Source of the DNA: Caldicellulosiruptor diazotrophicus
GTDB lineage: Bacteria; Bacillota; Thermoanaerobacteria; Caldicellulosiruptorales; Caldicellulosiruptoraceae
Reading direction: 5' to 3'
Assembly: GCF_017347585.1 (NCBI RefSeq)
Contig: NZ_AP024480.1
Span: forward strand, 1-64,000
Length of the DNA: 64,000 bases
The notes below the pieces were generated by a model. It searched no databases. It was not told the origin of the DNA and worked only from the letters and a program-made list of their open reading frames with translations. Both the position numbers and the translations under genes were made by a program. Below are positions 11,122 to 19,815 of this stretch, piece by piece; within the stretch, counting starts at the first letter, position 1, and every line of letters begins with the position of its first letter.

Positions 11122-13581
11122 TCATCTCTTCTTTCTCATCACACCAACCACTTTTCCAACTATACGAAGTTCTCCTTCTTTAATATTGATTGGTTCATAT
11201 TTGCTGTTTTCAGGAATAAGCAGGACTGTGCTTCCCATTTTGCAAAATCTTTTTACGGTTATTTCTCCATCAAGCCATGCAATAACAATATCTCTGTTTT
11301 CTGCAGTATTGCATTTTTGAACAATTGCAATGTCTCCGTCTTTTATATTTGCTTCCACCATGCTATCGCCCTTAACTTTGATTGCAAAATACCTTTCAGA
11401 GTCAGAAATAATAAAATTTGGCAAGGCGACCTTACCAATTGCCTCATCAGATGTTTCCACGGGCACTCCTGCTGAGACCTTTTCATACAGGTTTATCTTA
11501 AAAACATCTTCTGATTTTATCTCTATTGAGTGTCCATCTTGAACTAAGTCAATATGTCCTGTGTCAACTAATTTTCTAAGTCTATAAGTTTTCGACCTTC
11601 TGAAATCCATAACTTCATATTCTTCAATTTGAGAAGGAAGCATACTTATATCAAAGTGTGGAAAATCATCTACAATTTCAAATCTGCTGTCAAATATTAA
11701 AATGCTGTTTCCATCTGTCACAACTCCAAAAGAACATTTTGGAACCACATTCAAATAGCTTTTCAGCTGCTCTGCCCCCTGACCTATTCCGGAAAGATAG
11801 GGTTTTACCTCAAAAATGATAAATGGTACCTTTTCTTTATTTGAATCATACCTGAACACAACAACGTCCACAAATGCAGGTTTTGAAAATACACTTAGCT
11901 TGTACTCAACATCAATCAATTCTTCTGGGTATTTATAAGTTTCAATAAGTTCATTTATAAGCCACTGGCGAACCTCTTCTTCTTTGCAGTAGATATCTCT
12001 GATTTTGTTTATGTATTTGTAATCATCAATCCTTAGCTTGTAAAAACTGCGAAGACTACATTTAGAATCAATCCGAAGAAGTTTTGTATTCAACTCACTC
12101 AAAAATTTTGATGGTTTTCTTGAGCAGCACAGATACAGCCTTTCGTTTGCTCTTGTCATACCAACGTAAAAGAGCTTTTTGTCAGTTGTCTCTTGCAACT
12201 TTGCAACCTCACTGTCTTCACATGATGAGTATGGGATTATGTTGCTATTAAGTCCAATGATAAAAACCACTTTAAACTCCAAACCTTTTATAGAGTGCAT
12301 GGTGATAAGTCTTATACCCTCTTCTTCAAAGTTTTCACCTGAGTCTGAGTTCAAAAATATGGCTTTTATTCCTTTTGAAGAAGCATAATTATAAAAAGAC
12401 TCTAGATACCTTCTATTTTTACAAATTATTGCTATGTCTTTTAATTGAAATTCATATGCCAAGTTATTTGCAATTTCATTGCAAATAAACTCTGCTTCTT
12501 GTTCTTCGGTTTGGAAAATCTTTAGTACAGGCAAAGGCCCTTGCTTGTCTATTAAAGCAGGTTTTACAAAATTTTCATCTTCTATTATTTCTGGTGCCTT
12601 TTCTATTAAACTATATGCAAGGTTTGCAATCTGAACAGTTGTCCTGTAGTTTTTAGACAGTGTATAGCTTTTTCCTGTCATGTCAAATCCAATGCTCGCA
12701 AACGACCTTCCCCTGACAAGCCATGAATGGGTGTAAATGCTCTGGGCTGTGTCTGCAATGAACATTATGCTGGAATAGCTTTTTTCGGAGTTATAAAGAA
12801 GCTTTAAAATTTCTAATTGAACCTTTGTGAGGTCTTGACTTTCATCTATTATAATGTGCGTATATTTTGTAATTCTGTGTTCGTTTGCTTTCAAGTAATC
12901 CAGTACAATCAAAGCCATATCTTTAAAGTCAACAAGCCTATTTTCTTTTAAAAGCGAGGTATAAAGCTGCATGAGCTCAAATATAGCCTTTCTTGTTTCT
13001 GAATTCTTTGCTATCTTCTGAGGCATGTCTTTCTGATTTTGAACTGTTCTTCCTATCCTATCAGTGCTTTGATATTCCTCCAATTCTCTTATATTACATG
13101 ATTTTATCCACTCAATCTCATCTAAAAGAAAATTGGCAAAAGAAAGGTCTATATACTGAACCTTTGGATATTTTTCTTTAATTTTAACAATTGCCTGATT
13201 TAAAAAATTATATTTTATTGCCTTGTTGTTGACAATCTCAAGATTTTCGCCAGAATATTCTTTGTATTCCTGAAAAAATCCGTAAATTATGCTGTCAATT
13301 GAAGCTATCTTAACCTTATCCTTGTTGTCATTTACCAGAGAATCAAATGAAATATATGCATCTTCCAACTTGTTATAGAGATATTTTAAATAATTTACCA
13401 GCGTTTTATTAAAAGTTACCATTAGAATCTTGTCATCGGGCGCAAAGCAATATTCATTCAGAAGATAGACTAATCTATATATTGCAACAGTTGTTTTTCC
13501 TGAGCCTGCAACACCTTTTACAAGCATATGCCCGTTTGGCTTTGCCTGAGATAGCTTCTTCTGCTCAATGTTCAAATTCAC
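11122..13581 (-). CDS. UvrD-like helicase / PD-(D/E)xK nuclease-like / LexA-type S24 peptidase fusion
   Basis: The frame is open from 13671, but I choose GTG at 13581 (819 residues) because a GGGGG ribosome-site-like run lies about nine bases upstream and Walker A then has normal N-terminal placement. Domains: superfamily 1 helicase with Walker A GVAGSGKTT (23-31), Walker B IIIDESQD (243-250), SIKGLEF (430-436) and motif VI VGMTRANERLYL (473-484). Next is a type I restriction HsdR-N-like segment with D572, E591-V-K593 and Q605 in nuclease order. Last is an S24 peptidase with Ser740 in KGDSM, Lys777 in TVKRF and an Ala704-Gly705 bond. Spacings of 36 and 37 residues match LexA (35 and 37). It probably acts on damaged or foreign DNA and may be inactivated or released by self-cleavage. 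No canonical SOS box is visible upstream. Confidence 0.85.
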   Translation of the reverse strand: MNLNIEQKKLSQAKPNGHMLVKGVAGSGKTTVAIYRLVYLLNEYCFAPDDKILMVTFNKTLVNYLKYLYNKLEDAYISFDSLVNDNKDKVKIASIDSIIYGFFQEYKEYSGENLEIVNNKAIKYNFLNQAIVKIKEKYPKVQYIDLSFANFLLDEIEWIKSCNIRELEEYQSTDRIGRTVQNQKDMPQKIAKNSETRKAIFELMQLYTSLLKENRLVDFKDMALIVLDYLKANEHRITKYTHIIIDESQDLTKVQLEILKLLYNSEKSYSSIMFIADTAQSIYTHSWLVRGRSFASIGFDMTGKSYTLSKNYRTTVQIANLAYSLIEKAPEIIEDENFVKPALIDKQGPLPVLKIFQTEEQEAEFICNEIANNLAYEFQLKDIAIICKNRRYLESFYNYASSKGIKAIFLNSDSGENFEEEGIRLITMHSIKGLEFKVVFIIGLNSNIIPYSSCEDSEVAKLQETTDKKLFYVGMTRANERLYLCCSRKPSKFLSELNTKLLRIDSKCSLRSFYKLRIDDYKYINKIRDIYCKEEEVRQWLINELIETYKYPEELIDVEYKLSVFSKPAFVDVVVFRYDSNKEKVPFIIFEVKPYLSGIGQGAEQLKSYLNVVPKCSFGVVTDGNSILIFDSRFEIVDDFPHFDISMLPSQIEEYEVMDFRRSKTYRLRKLVDTGHIDLVQDGHSIEIKSEDVFKINLYEKVSAGVPVETSDEAIGKVALPNFIISDSERYFAIKVKGDSMVEANIKDGDIAIVQKCNTAENRDIVIAWLDGEITVKRFCKMGSTVLLIPENSKYEPINIKEGELRIVGKVVGVMRKKR

Positions 13582-13835
13582 CAGAATTACCCCCAGATAA
13601 AAACAAACGTTTTTATTTTTGATATTATTATAAACCAATTTTGTATTCTTTGCAAACAAAATCCATAGCAAGAAAGGAATATTGCTAATGAAAAGAAAAA
13701 AATCATTTCAATTTTGCAATTTATACAATTTTGAGAATAACAATAAATAAAAATTTGTTTATTAATTTGTGTTTATAAGTCTTTTCACAATGGTATTAAT
13801 AAATTGGACAAAAAAGTTTTAAAGGAGTGGTTATA

Positions 13836-14498
13836 GTGGAAAATACAATCAGAATTCCATTGCTGGGGGAGAAGTTCCCGAGCATGACGGTAAAAACAAC
13901 TCACGGTGTAAAGAAGCTTCCTGATGACTATGCGGGCAAATGGTTTGTGCTCTTTTCGCATCCTGGGGACTTTACACCAGTGTGCACAACAGAGTTTGTA
14001 GCATTTGCAAAGAAGGCAGAGGAGTTTAAAAAACTTAACGCTGAGCTGATTGGACTTTCAGTTGACCAAGTTTTTGCTCATATAAAGTGGATTGAGTGGA
14101 TTGAAGAAAAGCTTGGTGTAAAGATTCCGTTCCCTGTTATTGCAGATGAGCTTGGCAAAGTGGCAACCACTTTGGGAATGCTTCATGAATCAAAAGGGAC
14201 AAACACAGTCAGAGCTGTTTTCATAGTAGATGACAAGGGAATTTTAAGGCTTATGATGTACTATCCTCAAGAGGTTGGAAGAAACATTGATGAGATATTA
14301 AGAGCGCTAAAGGCACTACAAACATCAGACCAAAACGGTGTTGCTACTCCTGAGAATTGGCCAAACAACGGGTTGATTGGCGATAAAGTAATAATTCCAC
14401 CTGCAGCAACAGAAGATTTGGCAAAAGAAAGACTTCAAAAAGCAAAGGTCGGCGAGATTGAGTGTTTTGATTGGTGGTTTTGTTATAAGAAGCTGTAA
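13836..14498 (+). CDS. Peroxiredoxin, Prx6-type with C-terminal cysteines
   Basis: This is a thiol peroxidase reducing hydrogen peroxide and organic peroxides, useful to an anaerobe. In 220 residues the peroxidatic Cys is Cys50 in [12 protein letters not shown]. Two more cysteines, Cys210 and Cys216, lie in ECFDWWFC, the arrangement of the archaeal and thermophile Prx6-like group, where C-terminal cysteines resolve Cys50. An earlier in-frame GTG at 13827 overlaps the ribosome site AAAGGAG (13821-13827). I therefore use the GTG at 13836, eight bases downstream of that site. It stands alone, and a weak hairpin-like sequence follows at 14511-14553. No reductase partner lies next to it. Confidence 0.93.
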   Translation: MENTIRIPLLGEKFPSMTVKTTHGVKKLPDDYAGKWFVLFSHPGDFTPVCTTEFVAFAKKAEEFKKLNAELIGLSVDQVFAHIKWIEWIEEKLGVKIPFPVIADELGKVATTLGMLHESKGTNTVRAVFIVDDKGILRLMMYYPQEVGRNIDEILRALKALQTSDQNGVATPENWPNNGLIGDKVIIPPAATEDLAKERLQKAKVGEIECFDWWFCYKKL

Positions 14499-14739
14499 AA
14501 TAAATAGCTTTGAGAGAGGCTGTCCAAAAGGAGAGTGGATGGTCTCTCTAATTTTGTATTTTTGGAATGTGAATTTTTCATTAAAAGTCAGGATAAGATT
14601 ACTAGCCAAGTATTTAAAATTTTAAAAGGAAAAAATATTTATAGAATTTAAGATAAAACCTTACTCTTGGTAAAAGTAAAAAAATGATATAAAATAATGA
14701 GTAAAAAATAAAAAGAAGAAAATTTGAGGAGTGTTTTTT

Positions 14740-15318
14740 ATGTTTTTGCCTAAAGAAGAGATTTACACTTATGAAGATTATTTAAACTGGCCAAATGATC
14801 AAAGGATAGAATTAATTGACGGCAAGGTTTATTTAGTGGCTTCTCCATCCACAATTCATCAAAGAATATTAAGAGAACTATTTATAAACTTTGCAATGTA
14901 TCTTAAGGGCAAGCAGTGCGAAGTATTTAGTGCGCCTTTTGGAGTAAGGTTTCCTTCTGCAAATGAAAAAAACAATAAAGAAATAAAAATAGTTGTAGAA
15001 CCTGATATTGTAGTAGTCTGCGACAAATCAAAAATAGACAATGAAGGATTAAAAGGTGCTCCTGATTTGATTGTTGAAATTACCTCACCTTCAACTGCAA
15101 GTAAAGATAAAATAGAGAAATTTAATTTATATGAAAAGCATGGAGTAAAAGAATACTGGATAGTTGAACCTGAAAATAAAATTATAAGTGTTTTTACTCT
15201 ACAAGAAAATGGTCGATATGGTAGACCTGATGTATACACTGTAGGCAATAAAATCAAAGTTTCTATCTTTGAAGATTTAATAATAAATTTAGATGAAATT
15301 TTTGGAGTTGTGGAATAA
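14740..15318 (+). CDS. Uma2-family (DUF820) restriction-endonuclease-fold protein
   Basis: The 192-residue protein has the Uma2 layout: an N-terminal YTYEDYLNWPNDQRIELIDGKV segment, the central PDIVVVCDKSKID segment with a conserved Asp, then APDLIVEITSPST (the E-x-T/S position of the core) and YEKHGVKEYWIVEPENKII. The fold is that of PD-(D/E)xK nucleases; the biological role of these often multicopy proteins is unsettled. The ATG at 14740 is chosen over GTG 14731 because GAGGAGTG lies just upstream at the right spacing. It is the first gene of an accessory stretch and is probably monocistronic. Confidence 0.87.
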   Translation: MFLPKEEIYTYEDYLNWPNDQRIELIDGKVYLVASPSTIHQRILRELFINFAMYLKGKQCEVFSAPFGVRFPSANEKNNKEIKIVVEPDIVVVCDKSKIDNEGLKGAPDLIVEITSPSTASKDKIEKFNLYEKHGVKEYWIVEPENKIISVFTLQENGRYGRPDVYTVGNKIKVSIFEDLIINLDEIFGVVE

Positions 15319-15622
15319 TTTGTATATCCATCTCTTTATCCTTTCAAATATTTTTATTTATCAATTGATGTTTATTTTTGAAGTCTTATTTGATTTTTGG
15401 GATTTAGTTTTCAAAATAAGGAAGATCTAAGTTTTTCAAAGTTTGAACGAGGAATCGCTCAAGAATAACCATTGTTGGCTAAAGACATAAGAAGGTGTTT
15501 CAGAAGTTGTTGCTAAAAATTAATCTACAGTCTCTTGACACTAACATAGGCAAATATAATGTTGAAATTGATAGCTAATCTTGTTACAGTCAAAATAGCT
15601 ATATTTAAAAGAGGTGATAATC
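15319..15622. other. Gene-free interval before the phd gene
   Basis: About 300 bases with no open frame I can support. There is a TTGACA at 15535 and a TATAAT at 15555, but only 14 bases separate them, so I do not call a promoter. A short plus-strand stretch around 15420-15470 (DLSFSKFERGIAQE) looks protein-like but is broken by stops and I cannot identify it. Confidence 0.4.
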
Positions 15623-15862
15623 ATGATATTAAATGCTACCGAATTTAAAATGAGAGTTGGAAAATATTTAAAGATGGCAGAAAAAGAAGAAATAATTATA
15701 ACAAAGAATGGTAAGGAAGTAGCAAAGATTGTTCCTATAAAAAAACAAGGCACACCAAATGCAGATTTTCTATATGGGCTTATGGAGAATTATCCAAATA
15801 AAGAGGTGACAGTGAAACAAATAAGAAGGGAAAGGATAAGAAAATATAAAAGTTCTTATTGA
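15623..15862 (+). CDS. Phd/YefM-type antitoxin
   Basis: A 79-residue protein with the Phd N-terminal DNA-binding pattern: ILNATEFKMRVGKYLKMAEK followed by EIIITKNGKEVAKIVPIKK. Such antitoxins bind DNA through the N-terminus and neutralise a toxin through the C-terminus. The ATG at 15623 follows GAGGTGATAA (15611-15620). Its expected partner, a PIN-domain RNase starting inside the 3' end of this gene, is broken by a lost start codon and a frameshift. This antitoxin may therefore be an orphan able only to regulate itself or cross-react. Confidence 0.85.
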   Translation: MILNATEFKMRVGKYLKMAEKEEIIITKNGKEVAKIVPIKKQGTPNADFLYGLMENYPNKEVTVKQIRRERIRKYKSSY

Positions 15863-16302
15863 TATAAATATTATTCTGTATGTTATTTTAAAAAGGTCTC
15901 CCTTTGAAAAAGATTCATACAAAGTTTTAAAGTATGCTGAAGAAGGATTTATTGAAAGGCTACATTGCTTCATTTGTTGTCACTGACCTTTATTATTTTA
16001 TTGCAAAGGAGTTGGGAAGTGACAAAGCAACAAAAGCAATAAAAGCACTTTTAAACATTGTTAAATTGGTTACAGTAACAAAAAAAGACATTGAAAAAGC
16101 CATTGAAAATTCCACTATAAATGATCTTGAAGATGCCTTGCAGATTCAATGTGCTAAAAAAATAAGAGCAGACTTTGTTATCACACGAGATAATAAACTT
16201 AAAAAGTTAATAATAAAAGCTATTTCACCTTCTGAATTTGTTGAAAGATTCCAAGGTGTTTGTTTCTTTCATTATACATTTTTTTTTCAAAATCACATTT
16301 AA
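15846..16302 (+). pseudogene. Broken PIN-domain (VapC-like) toxin
   Basis: Reading from 15846 gives KVLIDINIILYVILKRSPFE, the PIN N-terminus with its first Asp. The frame is then lost near 15954, where one extra G separates FI from KGYIASFVVTDLYYFIAKEL in the next frame. The second frame keeps the later acidic residues (NDLEDALQIQ and DFVITRDNKL) and ends with ISPSEFVERF before running on to a stop at 16302. The codon where an ATG is expected, just before KVLID, is ATA. Two independent lesions make a decayed toxin more likely than a single sequencing error. It forms a TA pair with the upstream phd gene. Confidence 0.75.
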
Positions 16303-16865
16303 CCACTTTTCATTTTCTTTACCCTTTCGAACATCATTTGTTATCAAAATTTCCAATATATCAAAATACCCAAGTTTTTTTATTAATTCAGAAAAAGACT
16401 TTTCATCATAGTAGTTAAAGAACCTACCATCATCCCTATATTCTTCTTTATCTCCATATTTAAATGATGCATAAAAAACACCATTTGGTTTCAAAGCACG
16501 GTGGATTTTATATAATATACTACTGATTTCATCTCTTCTGACATGTAACAAAGAGGCACAAGCCCAAATACCATCAAATTCTTCATTAAAATCAATTTCT
16601 TGAAATGTCATGTGCAGAGTTTTTTTCCTGTATATTCAGTTGATAATTTCACCATTTCAATTGAACCGTCTACTGCCACCACGTCATAACCTTTTTCAAG
16701 AAAATATTTTGTGTCTCTTCCTGAACCGCAACCCAAATCAAGAATTTTACCACCTTCAGGAATGTATTTTAAAAATAGCTTGTATAAATTTTCCATATTT
16801 GCATCCTTTGTATTCATGAAAAACTCAATGGCATTCTCATCGTAGTACTTAATCGTCTGATCCAT
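16225..16865 (-). pseudogene. Frameshifted class I SAM-dependent methyltransferase
   Basis: The N-terminal part (16865 to 16608) reads YYDENAIEFF and then the SAM-binding motif I ILDLGCGSGRDTKYFLEKG with motif II VVAVDGS. It stops just after an A7 run at 16620-16626. The next frame (from about 16611 to 16225) continues with DGIWACASLLHV, ALKPNGVFYASFKYG and NEKWLNVILKKK. Adding one A restores a single protein of about 213 residues reading through YTGKKTLHMTF. The substrate is unknown. It converges on and overlaps the end of the broken toxin. It could be a true pseudogene, a slippage-rescued gene, or a homopolymer sequencing error. Confidence 0.8.
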
Positions 16866-16978
16866 TTTCTATTCTCTTGTTTCAAGTTCATCTCCTTTAT
16901 ATTTTCTATAAATCTAAGATTGCTTATAAAAATTATGTTACTTTTCCTTAAATTAGTAAATGAAACAAGAGAGCAAGG

Positions 16979-18502
16979 CTACTTTCCTTGCCCCCTTAAA
17001 ACAAGTCCAACCTTTTTTGATTTTTTATCAATCACAACATAGCCAAATTTAGGGAAGTTAAGTGTATGTTTATAAAGCTCATAATTTTTAGAATTTAGTG
17101 TAGAATCTGAAGAGTATCTAAACCTGTAGGTTTCGCTGTCCACAAAAGAATATTGAGAATTCTTAGCTGAAAATTTTACCACAAAACTACCTTTTGTATC
17201 TATAAGCCCTACAAAATCCTTTGTAGAAGCAGCAGCTAACTTAGCAAAAAATGGACCTGCTTTGGTATATTGAGGTTTTATAATAAACTTTCCAGAAGGA
17301 TTAATATATCCCCATAAATTTGACTTCATTACAGCAGCATATCCTTCAGAAAAGTTTTCTGCCTTGTCAAATTGAGGTTTTATAGCAACTTTAAAGTTTT
17401 TGTCCATAAATCCCCATTTTCCATTTTGTTCAAAAGCTATAAATCCTTCGCTGAATTCTTTTATATCATCAAGTTGAGGCTTAACTACGTATTTTCCGTT
17501 TATATCAACAATTCCCCATTTTTTATTTTTACAAACTGCAATGAAATTAGTAAACCCAATATTTTTGACATTATCATAGTATTCTTTGCTTTTAACTTGT
17601 GTATAACCTTTACTGGTTGCTTTTTGAAACACAAGGAAGTATTTATTGCCAATAATTTCGCTGGAAATATAATCAGGTGATGTTTTGTTTGTCTCATTTT
17701 TTCTCAAAGATGTTGCAGGTTTTGATTCATTTGATAACATATTCTGCACAGCTTCTGTAAACTTGCTATCTGATAAAACTTCTTCGAAAGAATTATATTT
17801 AAAATCTACAAATACATTTCCAAAAGCATCAACAGCTCCGCACTTTCCATCTTTAGAAACAAGAATATATTCTAAATAAGAATTTGGCCATACTCCATCT
17901 TTCAAATCGAGAGCATACAGACAGAATTCTTTTTTGTTTTCATCTGACAAAACGCACTTGACATGGGGATTTGGATATTTTCCATTTAGGTTATATGGGA
18001 GTACAACTACAAAATACATTTTTTCAAACTGAGGAGAGACATAGATTTTTTTATCCAGATTCAGAAAACCATATTTACTATCTTTTTTACAAACATATAT
18101 ATTTATCCATGGATTTATAACATCGAGTGAGTCTAACTCTGGTTTTTCAATTATTTTTGCGTTTGTATCTATAAATCCTGCTTTCCCGTTTTGCCAGACA
18201 ATAAATATATCTTTATAGAATTTATCTTCAATACCCATTATTGAGGCACCATCAAAAACTATAGGCTCTATTTTATCAAACTGCGGTTTGAAAATGATAT
18301 TTCCAGATGAACTTAAAATTCCCCATTTTCTACCCTGAAGATAAGAAATCCAACCATTTTCCCAGAACATTACATCTTCAAACTGCGGTTTTATATATAC
18401 AAAATTTTTGGAAGAGGCTTGCTGGGCATTTGTTAAAGTCAGAATGCTGATTGAAAGAATAAGTACCAGTAAAAGGCAAATAAATATTTTTACTTTTTTC
18501 AT
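16979..18502 (-). CDS. Secreted WG-repeat protein
   Basis: The 507-residue protein begins with a clear signal peptide (MKKVKIFICLLLVLILSISI, then a probable cut after TNA). It then carries about eight WG-type beta repeats, for example KWGILSSSGNIIFKPQFD, KAGFIDTNAKIIEKPELD, KWGIVDINGKYVVKPQLD, KWGFMDKNFKVAIKPQFD and LWGYINPSGKFIIKPQY. An upstream extension to 18616 is open, but AAGGAGG placed just before the ATG at 18502 fixes the start. WG-repeat proteins are of unknown function and are often surface-exposed. The repeats are strongest in the second half. No neighbour suggests a pathway. Confidence 0.88.
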   Translation of the reverse strand: MKKVKIFICLLLVLILSISILTLTNAQQASSKNFVYIKPQFEDVMFWENGWISYLQGRKWGILSSSGNIIFKPQFDKIEPIVFDGASIMGIEDKFYKDIFIVWQNGKAGFIDTNAKIIEKPELDSLDVINPWINIYVCKKDSKYGFLNLDKKIYVSPQFEKMYFVVVLPYNLNGKYPNPHVKCVLSDENKKEFCLYALDLKDGVWPNSYLEYILVSKDGKCGAVDAFGNVFVDFKYNSFEEVLSDSKFTEAVQNMLSNESKPATSLRKNETNKTSPDYISSEIIGNKYFLVFQKATSKGYTQVKSKEYYDNVKNIGFTNFIAVCKNKKWGIVDINGKYVVKPQLDDIKEFSEGFIAFEQNGKWGFMDKNFKVAIKPQFDKAENFSEGYAAVMKSNLWGYINPSGKFIIKPQYTKAGPFFAKLAAASTKDFVGLIDTKGSFVVKFSAKNSQYSFVDSETYRFRYSSDSTLNSKNYELYKHTLNFPKFGYVVIDKKSKKVGLVLRGQGK

Positions 18503-18632
18503 AAAATGTTCCTCCTTTTTAAAAGGGTTTATTAGAAATATTTTTAATTTACATTTGAATCTGCTAATGCTAAAAATCGGTATAGAATAAATCACTATAT
18601 AAGATATTATAATCATTTTTTAAAATAAACTC

Positions 18633-18657
18633 AACTATGTACAAAAAATACATAGTT
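18633..18657. repeat. Perfect inverted repeat upstream of the WG-repeat gene
   Basis: AACTATGTA (18633-18641) and TACATAGTT (18649-18657) are perfect inverted repeats around a seven-base A-rich spacer, about 130 bases upstream of the WG-repeat gene start on the minus strand. On the plus strand an AT-rich tail follows. It could be an operator or a weak terminator; nothing further decides. Confidence 0.4.
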
Positions 18658-18734
18658 AATTTTTAGTATGAAAATTAGTACAATTAAATAGTAGGCATAT
18701 ATACCATTGTATCCAAAAATATATTTAGACAGGA

Positions 18735-18865
18735 CGTTTGTACAGCTTATGGATGAATTTGCTGGGACAGAAAGTAGAATTCTCGTTGCAAGAAAGGATT
18801 ACAACGATGCGGTAAAAAGTTATAACATGAAAAATAAAAGTTTTTCCGAACATTTTAATTTTTAA
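18735..18865 (+). pseudogene. LemA-family remnant
   Basis: One frame reads FVQLMDEFAGTESRIL and ARKDYNDAVKSYNMKNKSFS, closely resembling the conserved LemA segment that contains the TEN/TES-RI and ARKDYN motifs. Both the N-terminal membrane segment and the C-terminus are missing. LemA proteins are often encoded next to TPM-domain proteins, and TPM remnants follow directly, which supports the assignment. Confidence 0.7.
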
Positions 18866-19590
18866 AACACTTGCAATAGTGGTTGTAGTTGCAGTTTCAA
18901 GCCTTATGATAGTATTTTTTGCTGAGGCTCTTGCTCAGATTCCCGAAAACCCTGTTGAAAATGTCTACAATAAAAGAATATGTAAATGAACTTTTAAATA
19001 GCTGGGGGATTGGCGACAAGAACTTAACAATGGAGTTTTGATTTTAGTAAACAAAGAGAATTTATTATCTGGCAAGAGAGAGAATAAGAATAGAAGTTAG
19101 GTATGGATTGGAAGGTGCGATAACAGACGGCGAAGCAGGGATGATACTTGATGAGTATGCTATACCTGCATTTGAGAATAAAGAATATTCAAAGGGGATA
19201 AAGAATACATTTTTTGCAGTTGCAAGCGAGGTTGCAAACGAGTATGGACTGAAGTTAAAAGGGCTTTTTGGCTAAGCAGTGGATGAAAGTGGTGATGGCA
19301 CATCGATGATAGAAATTCAGGTGGGCGACCAGGGCTCAAATTAAAAGTCTGATATGCCGAGTTTTGCAGTTTTTGTTGTTGTAGTCTTAATAATGATATT
19401 TTCTTTTGTTGGCAGAAGACGAAAGAGAACGTACTGGTGGGGACAGGACCCGTGGGACAGAGAAGGAGACCGCTACCATTTTGGCGGATTTGGTGGGTTT
19501 GGCAGAGGCGGTGGAGGTTCCGGTAGCTTTGACGGATTTGGAGGGGTCAATCTGGCGGTGGCAGGGCAAGTAGATAAAAAAGCCTGCTAG
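18866..19590 (+). pseudogene. TPM-domain (YgcG-like) membrane protein remnant
   Basis: Pieces in different frames line up with one TPM-domain protein. They are a hydrophobic signal stretch with PENPVENVY, then TIKEYVNELLNSWGIGDK, NNGVLILVNKE, a long EVRYGLEGAITDGEAGMILD piece, and finally a transmembrane segment followed by a GGFGGFGRGGGGSGSFDGFGG tail (19354-19590). Several frameshifts and stops separate the pieces. Known relatives end in a Gly-rich tail of this kind. The 78-codon frame at 19354 has no start signal of its own and is only the tail of the dead gene. Confidence 0.75.
19524..19587 (+). repeat. 64-bp direct repeat, copy 1 (TPM gene tail)
   Basis: This segment begins TAGCTTTGACGGATTTGGAG and differs from the copy at 20423-20486 at two positions only. 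It encodes the end of the Gly-rich TPM tail plus the downstream AAAAAAGCCTGC. Weaker similarity extends about 50 bases further upstream in both copies. Confidence 0.85.
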
Positions 19591-19626
19591 GGCATACAAA
19601 TTTCTTGGGATTAAAAACAGTAATTG

Positions 19627-19800
19627 TCAGTTTACTTGTTTTTTGGTTTCTTCTTTTAACAATCTTATTTCTTCTTTAACTTTCTCGGCTTCCTTACGGA
19701 TAAATTCTATGAATTCTTCGTCTGACATATTTTTAGTTTCTTCATATATTTGCTCTCTTATTTTGTGCAGTTCTGTCATTGCACTTGTTTCAAACATCAT
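19627..19800 (-). CDS. Small antitoxin-like protein partnering the PIN toxin
   Basis: A 57-residue, highly charged protein starting MMFETSAMTELHKIREQIYE and continuing with MSDEEFIEFIRKEAEKVKEE, largely helical. It begins 15 bases after the stop of the PIN toxin gene and is read on the same strand. Its ribosome site is AGGAGTGA, overlapping the toxin end region. Similar short helical proteins pair with PIN toxins in thermophilic Firmicutes; that is an inference from context. The order is toxin first, antitoxin second, the reverse of most vapBC operons. No DNA-binding motif is evident. Confidence 0.75.
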   Translation of the reverse strand: MMFETSAMTELHKIREQIYEETKNMSDEEFIEFIRKEAEKVKEEIRLLKEETKKQVN

Positions 19801-19815
19801 TTCCTATCACTCCTT

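Noticed and set aside
13582..13835. SOS (LexA) box controlling the helicase-peptidase fusion
   Set aside because: Only an AAACGTTT palindrome is present; no GAAC-N4-GTTC motif of the Firmicutes type was found.
14511..14553. Strong terminator after the peroxiredoxin gene
   Set aside because: GAGAGA and TCTCTC can pair, but the inner stem is irregular and the T run is broken, so it is too weak to list as a feature.
15535..15560. Promoter TTGACA and TATAAT
   Set aside because: The spacer is 14 bases, too short for a sigma-A promoter, and the region is AT-rich enough to produce such matches by chance.
19354..19590. A 78-codon Gly-rich membrane protein gene
   Set aside because: It is the tail of the decayed TPM-domain gene, continuing pieces found upstream in other frames, and it lacks a ribosome site.
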